From the NCBI GenBank assembly GCA_963779515.1, contig CAVZYN010000002.1, positions 868,001-932,000 on the forward strand: 64,000 nt of DNA, read 5' to 3'. The position numbers were made by a program, and so were the translations under genes. The notes under the pieces were generated by a model that was not told the origin of the DNA, ran no database searches, and saw only the letters and a program-made list of their open reading frames with translations. Numbering within the stretch: position 1 is the first letter of the stretch; each line of letters begins with the position of its first letter. Positions 35,425-43,963 of this stretch are shown piece by piece. The DNA is from CAVZYN01 sp963779515 (GTDB taxonomy: Bacteria > Pseudomonadota > Alphaproteobacteria > Rhizobiales > Hyphomicrobiaceae).

Positions 35425-37223
35425 GAGGCTTTGAGCTTTTGCGCTTCCTCGGCCTTGAGTTCTTTTTTCGAGAGCTTGCCGATCATCGTTTTCGGCAGCG
35501 CGTCGCGGAATTCGATTTCCGACGGTAGCTCGATCTTCGAGATCAAGGCTTCCAGATGCTTCATGATGTCGGCCTTGGTCGCGGTCTGGCCGGCCTTGAG
35601 CTTGATGAAGGCCTTCGGCGCCTCGCCGCGATACTGGTCCTTGATGCCGATGACTGTGACCTCGTCGACGGCTGCGTGTTTGTAAATCGCCTCCTCCACC
35701 ATGCGTGGATAGACGTTGTAGCCCGAGCAGATGATCAGGTCCTTGATGCGGTCGACGATGGTGATGAAGCCGTCGTTGTCCATGATGCCGACATCACCGG
35801 TGCGCAGAAACCCGTCGGCGGTCATCTGGTCGGCCGTCTCTTTCGGCCGGTTCCAATAGCCTTTCATGACCTGCGGGCCCTTGATGCAGATCTCGCCGCG
35901 CTCACCGAGCGGGACCTGGGCCGCCGGATTTGCGAGATCGCGCAGCGACACGATCGTGCCCGGCAGCGGCTGGCCGATCGAGCCTTCCTTGACGATCCCG
36001 TCAAACGGATTGGTGGTGGCGCCGGGCGACGTTTCCGAGAGCCCATAGGCCTCGACCAGCTTGCAGCCGGTCAGCTTTTCGAACGAGCGCTTGACTTCGA
36101 GCGGCAACGGCGCGCCGCCCGACAAGCAAAGTTTCAGGGATGACAGGTCGAGCTTTTTGATATTCGGATGCGTCAGCATGGCATTGAAGATCGTCGGCAC
36201 GCCCGGCATCATGGTCGGGCGCATCTTGTCGATCAGTTTCATCGCGTCCGCGAGCACGAAGCGCGGCATGATGATGATCTCGGCGGCGATCGCGATGCCG
36301 TAGTTCATCACGCCCGTCATGGCGAAGACGTGGAAGAACGGCAGCGCGCCGAACATGCGCTCCTTGCCGTCCTCGATGGTGCCCGACCAGGCGAGCACCT
36401 GCTGGACGTTGCAGGAGATGTTGGCGTGCGTCAGCATCGCCCCCTTGGGGGTGCCGGTTGTGCCGCCGGTGTATTGCAGCACCGCGACGTCCTCCAGCGG
36501 ATTGATGTTCGGGGGCTGGAATTTTCCGGTGTTGGCGAGCACGTCGGCGTCATTGATGATCTTGGAGGCCGCCGGCGAGCGGGCCGGGTGGGCCAGCTCC
36601 TTGCCCTTGAAGAGTTTGAACAGCACCGATTTGGCGCCCGGCAGCAGGGCGGGGAACGAGGCGACGACGGCCCGCTTCAGCGTACCGGCCTCGAGCAGTT
36701 TCTCGACCTTGTCGAACAACACCTTGAGATCGAGTGTCACCATCAGGTCGGTCTGGCTGTCTTTGACCTGATAGGTGAGTTCGTCGATCGTATAGAGCGG
36801 GTTGTAATTGACGACGGTGCCGCCGGCCTTGAGGATCGCATAATAGTAAATGATGAACGTCGGGCAGTTCGGCAGAAAAATGCCGACCTTGGTGCCCTTG
36901 GTGACGCCGAGTTTTTGGAGGCCGGCGGCGGCGCGATCCGAGAGCGCCTTGATCTCGCGATAGGTCGCGGTCTTGCCGAGGAAGTGTGTGCAGATGCGGG
37001 TCGGGAACTTGGCGGCAGCGCGGTCCAGGAAGTCGGGGATCGGGTGCGGCTTCAGCGGATGCGCCCAATCGACCCCGGGGGGATAGCTGCGGATCCATTG
37101 GTAGGGCGTGCCCGGACTTCCACCGCCCGCAGTCCGGTCCCAATTGTGGCCCCGTTGCAGTGCCCGTTGCTGTGCCTCTGTCGTGGCCCGCTGCCATTGC
37201 GCCTCTCCCCAATTCAGCTCGCC
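35421..37223 (-). CDS. fadD: Long-chain fatty-acid--CoA ligase (FadD-like), start codon unresolved
   Basis: About 560-600 residues of an ANL-superfamily ligase that activates fatty acids with ATP and CoA. P-loop YTGGTTGTPKGAMLTHANI, LPFFHVFAMTGVMNYG, YGLSETSP, the TGDVGIMDNDGFITIVDRIK hinge, and catalytic Lys in PKTMIGKLSKKEL. The frame is open upstream through conserved N-terminal sequence (WIRSYPPGVDWAHPLKPHPI, then FLDRAAAKFPTRICTHFLGK) to a stop at 37226, but contains no ATG, GTG or TTG before 36743. An ATG in another frame at about 37195 implies a single-base shift close to the true start. The C-terminus overlaps merR. Confidence 0.86.
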   Translation of the reverse strand, partial: GELNWGEAQWQRATTEAQQRALQRGHNWDRTAGGGSPGTPYQWIRSYPPGVDWAHPLKPHPIPDFLDRAAAKFPTRICTHFLGKTATYREIKALSDRAAAGLQKLGVTKGTKVGIFLPNCPTFIIYYYAILKAGGTVVNYNPLYTIDELTYQVKDSQTDLMVTLDLKVLFDKVEKLLEAGTLKRAVVASFPALLPGAKSVLFKLFKGKELAHPARSPAASKIINDADVLANTGKFQPPNINPLEDVAVLQYTGGTTGTPKGAMLTHANISCNVQQVLAWSGTIEDGKERMFGALPFFHVFAMTGVMNYGIAIAAEIIIMPRFVLADAMKLIDKMRPTMMPGVPTIFNAMLTHPNIKKLDLSSLKLCLSGGAPLPLEVKRSFEKLTGCKLVEAYGLSETSPGATTNPFDGIVKEGSIGQPLPGTIVSLRDLANPAAQVPLGERGEICIKGPQVMKGYWNRPKETADQMTADGFLRTGDVGIMDNDGFITIVDRIKDLIICSGYNVYPRMVEEAIYKHAAVDEVTVIGIKDQYRGEAPKAFIKLKAGQTATKADIMKHLEALISKIELPSEIEFRDALPKTMIGKLSKKELKAEEAQKLKAS

Positions 37224-37538
37224 TCAATTCAGCGCGCTTAAGCTTTTTGAACGGCTTTACCCAAGCAGGGCCAGAGTTTGCCGTCTCTTCAGGGTCATAA
37301 AACACGCTTTTGCGGCCCATGACCAGCCGCCCGAAGCCCTCTCGACCCAATCTGAACGGTGGTAACTTTAGGCCCCGCGTGGCCTCGGGGGCTTGTCTAG
37401 ACTTGAATGGCGTTTACGTATATGTGACGCGCCAGCTTGATCCCCGGAAGGGGCTGGATTAGCAACAGCATAGTGCACGACGCCTTGGACGGACCGGGTT
37501 CGGTTGTCCTCGAACGGTGACGTTTGGAGAGAAGTACG
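37224..37538. other. Intergenic region between divergent fadD-like and acp genes
   Basis: About 310 bases that should hold the promoters for both the ligase-merR operon and the acp-ketosynthase pair. A duplicated AATTCAGC stretch lies near 37211-37232. An AT-richer TTTACGTATATGTGACG near 37411-37427 is the most promoter-like part. No palindrome of MerR type (19-20 bp spacer) stood out clearly. Confidence 0.4.
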
Positions 37539-37802
37539 ATGGACGAAACGGCGACCAAGATCGTTGACATCTTGAAGAAGCATATGAAAGAGCCGCGGGA
37601 CGACATCAGCATGTCGACGGCGCTGACCGATCTCAAGATTGAATCCCTCGATCTTGCGATGATCGTGTTCGACATCGAAGACAGCTTCGGTATCGAAATC
37701 CCCTACAACGCCAACGAAGACACCTCGGACTTCAAGACCGTCGGGTCCGTCGTCGAGCGCGTGAAGGCACTGGCTGCCGGCGGGGCGACCGCGAAGGCTT
37801 GA
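37539..37802 (+). CDS. Acyl carrier protein (specialised)
   Basis: An 87-residue acidic ACP. The phosphopantetheine Ser is in LKIESLDLAMIVFDIED, an altered form of the usual DSLD motif with Glu before the Ser. The chain then continues FGIEIPYNANEDTSDFKTVG and an Ala/Gly-rich tail. ATG 37539 has GGAGAG upstream. The following ketosynthase gene lies 95 bases downstream. The pair resembles NodF-NodE or AcpXL-type dedicated acyl systems and is unlikely to be the housekeeping AcpP. Confidence 0.93.
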   Translation: MDETATKIVDILKKHMKEPRDDISMSTALTDLKIESLDLAMIVFDIEDSFGIEIPYNANEDTSDFKTVGSVVERVKALAAGGATAKA

Positions 37803-37897
37803 GTTGAGCCGTCGATCCGGGACTGCCACAGACGGCGGCCTCGGGAGGAGGGTCGGCATGGTGCCGTGACCCGAGCGTAAAGCGAGTAACGAGTTCC

Positions 37898-39130
37898 ATG
37901 AGTAAGCCGGATGGGCGCCGCCGCGTGGTCGTGACGGGCATGGGGGCGGTCACGCCGATCGGCCTCGATGTCGAGTCGTATTGGTCGTCGTTGAAAGCCG
38001 GCAAATGCGGCGTCGGACCGATCGAGAACTTCGCGCTCGAAGATCTCTACATTCACATCGCCGCCGAGGTGAAGGGGTTTGACCCCGTCAAGCACGTCGC
38101 GAGCAAGAAGTACCACTACGGCGATCGCTACTCGTGGTTCGCGGGCCGTGCTGCGCAGGAAGCCTGGGCCCAGTCTGGCCTGCCGACGCCGACGCCGGAC
38201 GCGTATCGCTCCGCCTGCATCATCGGTTCGGGCGCCGGCGGCTTCAACACGACCGAAACCGCGTACCGCGATCTCTTCATCCTGCACAAGAAGGCAACGC
38301 ATCCGCTGACGCTGTTGCGGATCATCGGCTCCTCGGCCGCCGCCCACGTCGGCATCGAATACGGCATCAAGGGGCCGACGTTCGCGACCTGTTCGGCCTG
38401 CTCGACGGCGACGCATGCCATCGGCCTTGGCCTCGACTATGTCCGCAATGGCGTCGTCGATGTCGCCGTGGTCGGTGCCAGCGAAGCGGTGCTGACGTTC
38501 GGGTCGATGCGCGTGTGGCAAGCGATGCGCGTGTTGTCGCCGACGGGCTGCTATCCGTTCGCCAAGAAGCGTAACGGCACCGTGCTCGGCGAAGGAGCCG
38601 GCCTGCTCGTGATCGAGAGCCTCGAGCACGCCCAGAAGCGCGGCGCCAAGATCCTGGCTGAGATCGTCGGCTACGGCATGTCGTCCGACAGCAAGGACAT
38701 GGTCAACCCGGACGTCGAGGGGCCGCGGTCGGCGATGCAGTTCGCACTCGACGACGCCGGCCTGAAGCCCGAGCAGATCGACTATCTCAACGCGCACGGC
38801 ACCGCGACGGCGCTCAACGACGTCAACGAGACCAACGCCATCAAGCTCGTCTACGGCGAGCACGCCAAGAACCTCGTGATCTCCTCGACCAAGTCGATGA
38901 CCGGGCACTTGCTCGGCGCGGGCGGCGCCGTCGAAGCGATCGCCTGCATCAAGGCGATGCAGGAGGGCATCGTGCCGCCGACCGTCGGCCTCGATGAGCC
39001 GGATCCGAAGTGCGATCTCGACTACGTGCCGAATGTCGCGCGCAAGAAGCCGGTCAAGTACACGATGTCGAATTCGTTCGCGTTCGGCGGCCTCAACGCC
39101 GTGCTCGCCTTCGGCCCGCCGCCCGCTTGA
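37898..39130 (+). CDS. Beta-ketoacyl-ACP synthase (FabF/NodE-like)
   Basis: A 410-residue condensing enzyme. N-terminal RRVVVTGMGAVTPIGLDVES; catalytic Cys in ATCSACSTATHAIG; catalytic His residues in YLNAHGTATALND and KSMTGHLLGAGGAVEA; C-terminal YTMSNSFAFGGLNAVLAFG. It extends an acyl chain on ACP by two carbons using malonyl-ACP. Stand-alone pairing with a dedicated ACP, without fabG or fabZ nearby, suggests it makes a special acyl chain (lipid A, lipochito-oligosaccharide or other envelope lipid) with housekeeping reductases. ATG 37898. Confidence 0.95.
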   Translation: MSKPDGRRRVVVTGMGAVTPIGLDVESYWSSLKAGKCGVGPIENFALEDLYIHIAAEVKGFDPVKHVASKKYHYGDRYSWFAGRAAQEAWAQSGLPTPTPDAYRSACIIGSGAGGFNTTETAYRDLFILHKKATHPLTLLRIIGSSAAAHVGIEYGIKGPTFATCSACSTATHAIGLGLDYVRNGVVDVAVVGASEAVLTFGSMRVWQAMRVLSPTGCYPFAKKRNGTVLGEGAGLLVIESLEHAQKRGAKILAEIVGYGMSSDSKDMVNPDVEGPRSAMQFALDDAGLKPEQIDYLNAHGTATALNDVNETNAIKLVYGEHAKNLVISSTKSMTGHLLGAGGAVEAIACIKAMQEGIVPPTVGLDEPDPKCDLDYVPNVARKKPVKYTMSNSFAFGGLNAVLAFGPPPA

Positions 39131-39188
39131 GGCTAAACGCTGACGCCTAAACACTTGCCCCGTATGCGCGATTGGGTTTCACTCGCGC

Positions 39189-39641
39189 ATGTCGCCGACG
39201 AATCTGCTTCGCTCCTCCAAGAAATCGCCCGCATCCGGTGGTGCGCGAAAGCCGCGCCGCGCCGTGCGTGAGATCCTGATCCGCGTTGGGCCGGTCGCCA
39301 TCCGCGCGCGCCTGCTCGCGACGCCGACGGCTGATCGCATCTGGGAGCGCTTGCCGATCTATGCGACGGCGGAGCGCTGGGGCGCCAGCGTCCACTGTGA
39401 GACCGTCGTCGAAAGCGGCCGCGAGCCCGGCGCGCGCCAACGCATCACCGCCGGCGAAATTGCGTTCTGGACCGAAGAAGACCGCATCATCATCGGTTTT
39501 GGCGCGACGCCGATCGCGTCGGCCGGCGAGATCCTGTTGCCGAGCCCGTGCAACGTCTGGGCGACCGCCCAGGACGACGTCACAGCACTGGCAGGCGTGG
39601 TGGCCGGCGCGCGCGTCGCGGTGCTGAAAGCGGATTCCTGA
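39189..39641 (+). CDS. Cyclophilin-like fold protein
   Basis: A 150-residue protein. After a basic Ser-rich N-terminus (about 25 residues) the sequence AVREILIRVGPVAIRARLLA, DRIWERLPIYATAERWGASV, GEIAFWTEEDRIIIGFGATP and GEILLPSPCNVWATA matches the small bacterial cyclophilin-like beta-barrel families (DUF3830/Cyclophil_like group). These lack shown prolyl-isomerase activity and have no settled function. The Cys in LPSPCNVW is a typical position. Monocistronic. Confidence 0.72.
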   Translation: MSPTNLLRSSKKSPASGGARKPRRAVREILIRVGPVAIRARLLATPTADRIWERLPIYATAERWGASVHCETVVESGREPGARQRITAGEIAFWTEEDRIIIGFGATPIASAGEILLPSPCNVWATAQDDVTALAGVVAGARVAVLKADS

Positions 39642-39796
39642 CGCGCAATTTGGCGCCAGATCAGTGCCTTGAAGTCCAGGGATCAGATAGCGTGGCAATT
39701 ACAACACGGGTACGGACTTTTGACCGCACATCCTCTTGTGGATAGCTGCAATTTGGGGTTGTCTTTTGAGATTGCCGGTTCCGTGCGGGGCCTTTC

Positions 39797-40405
39797 ATGT
39801 TTTTGCGTTGGGCATTGGTTTACGTGTTGAGCGTGCTGACGGCCGTCCTTGGCGGTGTCGTCGTCTGGCAGAACTGCGCATTGGAGGGCCGCTGCGGCGC
39901 GGCCGTGGAGCGCCAGGCGATCATCGCGACGCTACGTGCAGACGTTGCGCGCGCGACAGCCAATGCCGCCGAGACGCGGCGCCAGATCGATGCGCTCAGC
40001 GCGCAAGTTTCGGGCGACATCGTCACCAAAACCGCGCTGCTCTCCGAAATCGCCGATGAGCAGCGGCAGCGGCGCGCCGCTGAAACCGAACTCGCCGAAA
40101 CGAAGGCGCGGCTCGACGGCGTGGCCTCGGCCGTCCAGTCGAACGTCTCGCAGATCGCACAGCTCCAGGAACGGCTCGAACTCGTCCCGCCGCCGCAGTT
40201 CACCCCGCCGCCGATCGTGACGCTGGCGGCGCCCGCGAGCCGGGGCGCGCAGCTGCCGAGCTCCGCCGACAGCGCCGAGCCCGTGGCCGTGCCGCCGGTG
40301 CGCAAGGCCGCGCCGCGTCCTCTCAAGACGGCCGCGCCTGTCGAGCCACCCCGTCGTCAGAAGCAGGCGACCGAAAGCGGCGTCTGGCCGTTCTTCACGA
40401 ACTAG
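39797..40405 (+). CDS. Membrane-anchored coiled-coil protein of unknown function
   Basis: A 202-residue protein: one N-terminal transmembrane segment (WALVYVLSVLTAVLGGVVVW), then a coiled coil of about 90 residues rich in Ala, Gln, Glu and Arg (TANAAETRRQIDALSAQVSG, EQRQRRAAETELAETKARLD), then a Pro/Ala-rich disordered tail ending GVWPFFTN. I do not recognise a family. Topology suggests a periplasmic coiled coil or an anchor for a larger assembly. ATG 39797 is preceded by GGGGCC only, so the start is moderately sure. Confidence 0.65.
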   Translation: MFLRWALVYVLSVLTAVLGGVVVWQNCALEGRCGAAVERQAIIATLRADVARATANAAETRRQIDALSAQVSGDIVTKTALLSEIADEQRQRRAAETELAETKARLDGVASAVQSNVSQIAQLQERLELVPPPQFTPPPIVTLAAPASRGAQLPSSADSAEPVAVPPVRKAAPRPLKTAAPVEPPRRQKQATESGVWPFFTN

Positions 40406-40521
40406 GATTTCGGCCGCTCGCGCGCGAGGCTTGGCCAGACGCGAATACTTACCGCCCCTCGAGGGCGCGCATGTTCCCCGCAGTCGTCAGTGACCCTCAA
40501 CAGACATTCAATGCAGACACC

Positions 40522-40758
40522 TTTCCCTCGCCCCGTTCCTTCAACGGGGAGAGGGCGACGACGGCTTGCGCGCGAAGCAAAGCACGCCGTCGTGGGTGAG
40601 GGGCGGCCACGTACACGGTCCCATTTTCATAAACTTGCGTGCGTGCGGATCGATCACCGGTAGCAATCGCGGCTGCCCCTCATCCGGCGCTTCGTCGCGA
40701 AGCCAAGCTTCGCTCGGACGCGCCACCTTCTCCCCGTTGAAAAAACGGGGAGAAGGAA
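40522..40758. repeat. Nested palindromic element (GGAGAAGG family), copy 3
   Basis: Left end CCTCGCCCCGTTCCTTCAAC followed by GGGGAGAGG; right end CCTTCTCCCCGTTG-aaaa-AACGGGGAGAAGG. Inner arms GTGAGGGGCGGCC and GGCTGCCCCTCA. Small hairpins (GACGACGGCTTGCG, AAGCCAAGCTT) fill the middle. It occupies most of the 600-base gap before iolD. Confidence 0.8.
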
Positions 40759-41024
40759 GAGACCGCGCAGACATCACCTTCTGGCCCATCACGCCAGCGG
40801 GGACATAACGGCTATCAGGCTGCTGCGGACATCCGCGGACAGCGCGGCGCGGCGATGAAGATGCGCAGGATATCACGGCGCCAATTGCGACTACTCCGCC
40901 GCCTCGAGGGCCCTCGCTGGGGGAGGCGGATCGCGTGGCGGCCCCTCTTGCTTGATTTCGTGCGGCACTCCTGAGACAGTTTGGTAATCCGTTTCAGCGC
41001 ATCTGTATCAACGCGGGCCGCACG
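40759..41024. other. Upstream region of iolD
   Basis: About 265 bases between the palindromic element and iolD. Nothing gene-like. A purine-rich CCTCGAGGGCCCTCG palindrome lies near 40901-40916. No convincing promoter hexamers were found. Confidence 0.4.
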
Positions 41025-42875
41025 ATGTCACGCACGCTTCGACTGACGGCCGCCCAGGCGATGGTGCGGTTCCTTACGGCGCAGAAAACCGAGATTGGCG
41101 GGCAGCGCGTGCCGCTGTTCGCGGGCGTGTGGGCGATCTTCGGCCATGGCAACGTCGCGGGCCTCGGTGAAGCGCTGCATGGCGCGCGCGAGCGCTTGCC
41201 GACGTATCGCGCGCACAACGAACAATCGATGGCGCATGCGGCGATCGCGTTTGCAAAAGCGTCGCGCCGCCGCCGCATGATGGCGTGCACCAGTTCCATC
41301 GGCCCCGGTGCGTTGAACATGGTGACGGCGGCGGCGGTCGCGCATGTCAACCGGCTGCCGGTGCTGCTGGTGCCGGGCGACGTCTTCGCCAACCGGCGGC
41401 CCGATCCGGTGTTGCAGCAGGTCGAGGATTTTGGCGACGGGACGGTGTCGGCGAACGACTGCTTCCGGCCGGTGTCGCGTTATTTCGACCGCCTGACGCG
41501 GGCGGAGCAGGTGGTGCCGGCGTTGCAGCGCGCGATGGCCGTGCTGACCGATCCCGCGGAGTGCGGTCCGGTGACGCTCTCGTTCTGTCAGGACGTGCAG
41601 ACGGAAGCGTTCGACGTGCCGCAGTCATTCTTCGATGAGCGGGTGTGGATGCCGCGACGGCCGGGCCCCGATACGCGCGAACTCGCAGCGGCGGCGGATC
41701 TGTTGCAGCGCGCCGCGCGGCCGTTGATCATCGCCGGCGGCGGCGTCCTCTATGCCGAGGCCGAACACGCGCTGCTGAGGTTCGCCGAACAATATGCCAT
41801 TCCGGTCGCCGAGACCCAGGCGGGGAAGTCGGCGATGCCCGATCCGCATCCGCTCAATCTCGGCGCAATCGGCGTTACCGGTACGGCGGCGGCGAACGCG
41901 ATCGCTGAAACCGCCGATGTCGTTCTGTGCATCGGCACGCGGCTGCAGGATTTCACCACCGGCTCGTGGGCGCTGTTCAAGCACCCGGGGCGGACGCTGA
42001 TCGGCCTCAACGTGCAACCGTTCGATGCGGCGAAGCACACGGCCGCCCCCTTGGTCGCCGACGTTCTGACCGGATTGGCTGGGTTGACGGCGGCGTTGGG
42101 TGATTGGCGCGCGCCAGCCGCGCATGGCACGCGCGTCGCCGATCTCAAGCGCGACTGGGACGCCAAGGCCGCCACGTGGGTCGCGCCGGCCGATCACGCG
42201 CTGCCGTCGGATGCGCAGGTGATCGGCGCGGTGCAACGCCGCTCCAAGCCGCGCGACGTACTCGTGTGTGCGGCGGGCGGGCTGCCGGGTGAATTGCACA
42301 AGCATTGGCATGCGGGCGCGCCGGGCGGCTATCACCTCGAGTATGGCTTTTCGACCATGGGTTACGAGATCGCCGGCGGGCTTGGGGTGAAGATGGCCGA
42401 TCCATCGCGCCACGTCACGGTCATGGTCGGCGACGGCTCGTACCTGATGATGAATTCGGAGATCGCGACGTCGGTGATGCTCGGCCAGAAACTGACGATC
42501 GTGGTGCTCGACAATCGTGGCTTTGGCTGCATCAACCGGCTGCAGCGCGCGACCGGCTCGGAGAGCTTCAACAATCTGCTGCGCGACGCCGAAAACGTGA
42601 CGCTGCCGGAGATCGACTTCGCGCTGCATGCCAAGAGCCTCGGCGCACACGCCGTCAAAGTTTCGGGGATCGCTGCACTGGAGGCGGCGCTGGATGCAGC
42701 GCGCGCGGCGGACCGGACGTCGGTCATCGTCATCGACACCGATCCGATGCTGGCGACCGCCGATGGCGGGCACTGGTGGGACGTCGCGGTGCCGGAAGTC
42801 TCGGATCGCGCTGAGGTTGGGGCTGCGCGCGCGGCCTATGACGTGGCGCGCAAGCAGCAGAATTTTGGAGACTGA
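41025..42875 (+). CDS. iolD: 3D-(3,5/4)-trihydroxycyclohexane-1,2-dione hydrolase
   Basis: A 616-residue thiamine-diphosphate enzyme that opens the ring of 3D-trihydroxycyclohexane-1,2-dione to 5-deoxy-glucuronate in myo-inositol degradation. N-terminal PYR domain with GVWAIFGHGNVAGLGEAL and the catalytic Glu in AHNEQSMAHAAIAFAKAS; central domain RPLIIAGGGVLYAEAE; C-terminal TPP-binding motif VMVGDGSYLMMNSEI ending with DNRGFGCINRL. Full family length. iolE follows after 3 bases. The other inositol genes (iolG, iolB, iolC, iolA) are not in the window. Confidence 0.95.
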   Translation: MSRTLRLTAAQAMVRFLTAQKTEIGGQRVPLFAGVWAIFGHGNVAGLGEALHGARERLPTYRAHNEQSMAHAAIAFAKASRRRRMMACTSSIGPGALNMVTAAAVAHVNRLPVLLVPGDVFANRRPDPVLQQVEDFGDGTVSANDCFRPVSRYFDRLTRAEQVVPALQRAMAVLTDPAECGPVTLSFCQDVQTEAFDVPQSFFDERVWMPRRPGPDTRELAAAADLLQRAARPLIIAGGGVLYAEAEHALLRFAEQYAIPVAETQAGKSAMPDPHPLNLGAIGVTGTAAANAIAETADVVLCIGTRLQDFTTGSWALFKHPGRTLIGLNVQPFDAAKHTAAPLVADVLTGLAGLTAALGDWRAPAAHGTRVADLKRDWDAKAATWVAPADHALPSDAQVIGAVQRRSKPRDVLVCAAGGLPGELHKHWHAGAPGGYHLEYGFSTMGYEIAGGLGVKMADPSRHVTVMVGDGSYLMMNSEIATSVMLGQKLTIVVLDNRGFGCINRLQRATGSESFNNLLRDAENVTLPEIDFALHAKSLGAHAVKVSGIAALEAALDAARAADRTSVIVIDTDPMLATADGGHWWDVAVPEVSDRAEVGAARAAYDVARKQQNFGD

Positions 42876-42878
42876 GTC

Positions 42879-43769
42879 ATGACCGTGCGCATTGGTGCCA
42901 ACCCGATCGGCTGGTCGAACGATGATCTGCGCTCCCTCGGCGGCGAGACGCCGTTGGAAACGTGCCTTGCGGAAGCGCGCGAGGCGGGCTTCACGGGCAT
43001 GGAACTCGGCCACAAGTTTCCGCGCGATGTCGCTGGACTGAAGGCGGCACTGGCGCCGTTCGGGATGGCCTGCGTCTCGGGCTGGTATTCGGCGGAGCTG
43101 TTGCGCCGCGATGCGGATGCCGAGATGCGGCATCTGCGGCCGCACCTCGATCTTTTGAAGGGCATGGGCTGCACCGTTCTCGTGTTCGCCGAGACATCGA
43201 ACGCGATCCATGGCGATCGCGCAAAACCATTGTCGCGGCGCCCGGTTCTCGCGGCGGCGGACTGGAAAACGTTTGGCGCGCGCATTACCGAGGTCGCACG
43301 GCGCACGGCGGACGAGGGCGTGCGGCTGGTCTATCACCACCACATGGGAACCGTGGTGCAATCCGCCGCCGATATCGACGCGCTGATGCACGCGACGGGC
43401 GATGCGGCGCATCTGCTGCTCGACACGGGCCACGCGACATGGGGGGGCGCGGATCCCACAAAACTCGCCCGCGACTATCGCGCGCGGATCTCGCACGTCC
43501 ACACCAAGGATGTGCGCCGTGCGGTCATGCAAGAGGCGACGGTCAAAGACTGGAGCTTTTTGGATTCGGTTGTCGCCGGCGTCTACACGGTCCCGGGCGA
43601 TGGCATGGTTGATTTTCCCGCGGTGCTGAAAGCGCTTCCCGGCTACAGCGGCTGGATCGTCGTCGAAGCGGAGCAGGACCCGCAGAAAGCGCATCCGCTG
43701 ACCTACGCAAAGAAAGGCCACGCCGCCGTCGTCGCTGCATGCAAGGCGGCTGGGCTCGTGATTGTATAG
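42879..43769 (+). CDS. iolE: Myo-inosose-2 dehydratase
   Basis: A 296-residue TIM-barrel protein of the sugar-isomerase/AP-endonuclease-2 fold that dehydrates scyllo-inosose to the dione used by IolD. It begins TVRIGANPIGWSNDDLRSLG, the IolE signature, then GFTGMELGHKFPRD, metal ligands in VYHHHMGTVVQ and LLLDTGHATWGGADP, HVHTKDVR, and a terminal GWIVVEAEQDP. Starts 3 bases after the iolD stop with GGAG upstream, so iolDE are one transcription unit. Confidence 0.95.
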   Translation: MTVRIGANPIGWSNDDLRSLGGETPLETCLAEAREAGFTGMELGHKFPRDVAGLKAALAPFGMACVSGWYSAELLRRDADAEMRHLRPHLDLLKGMGCTVLVFAETSNAIHGDRAKPLSRRPVLAAADWKTFGARITEVARRTADEGVRLVYHHHMGTVVQSAADIDALMHATGDAAHLLLDTGHATWGGADPTKLARDYRARISHVHTKDVRRAVMQEATVKDWSFLDSVVAGVYTVPGDGMVDFPAVLKALPGYSGWIVVEAEQDPQKAHPLTYAKKGHAAVVAACKAAGLVIV

Positions 43770-43784
43770 GGACGTGCCGCGCCA

Positions 43785-43952
43785 CTAATGGCTGTGGTGT
43801 TGCGACACGTAGAACATACCCCGCTTCGCGTCGCTCCAGTCGAGCTGTTCGGGCAGATCGGCGGTATTGATCTTATCGTCCGGCATTGTGGTCAATGCGT
43901 TCAAATTGGCGCGCTGTTTTGTGGTCAAGGGCTTATTTTCGGTTTTCTTCAT
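43785..43952 (-). CDS. BrnA-like antitoxin (orphan, short)
   Basis: A 55-residue protein: MKKTENKPLTTKQRANLNAL, then MPDDKINTADLPEQLDWSDA and KRGMFYVSQHHSH. The segment ending in DWSDAKRGMFY corresponds to the conserved DWSGAKRGxFYRP region of BrnA-family antitoxins. The protein stops where BrnA normally continues into its DNA-binding ribbon-helix-helix. No BrnT toxin gene is adjacent. It lies 11 bases downstream of the acyl-CoA ligase gene on the same strand and may be co-transcribed with it. Confidence 0.6.
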   Translation of the reverse strand: MKKTENKPLTTKQRANLNALTTMPDDKINTADLPEQLDWSDAKRGMFYVSQHHSH

Positions 43953-43963
43953 CGGCCTTCGCC

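Noticed and set aside
41625..43721. A 698-codon open frame on the minus strand
   Set aside because: It lies opposite iolD and iolE, is His/Arg-rich with no recognisable domain, and is the usual antisense shadow of high-GC coding DNA.
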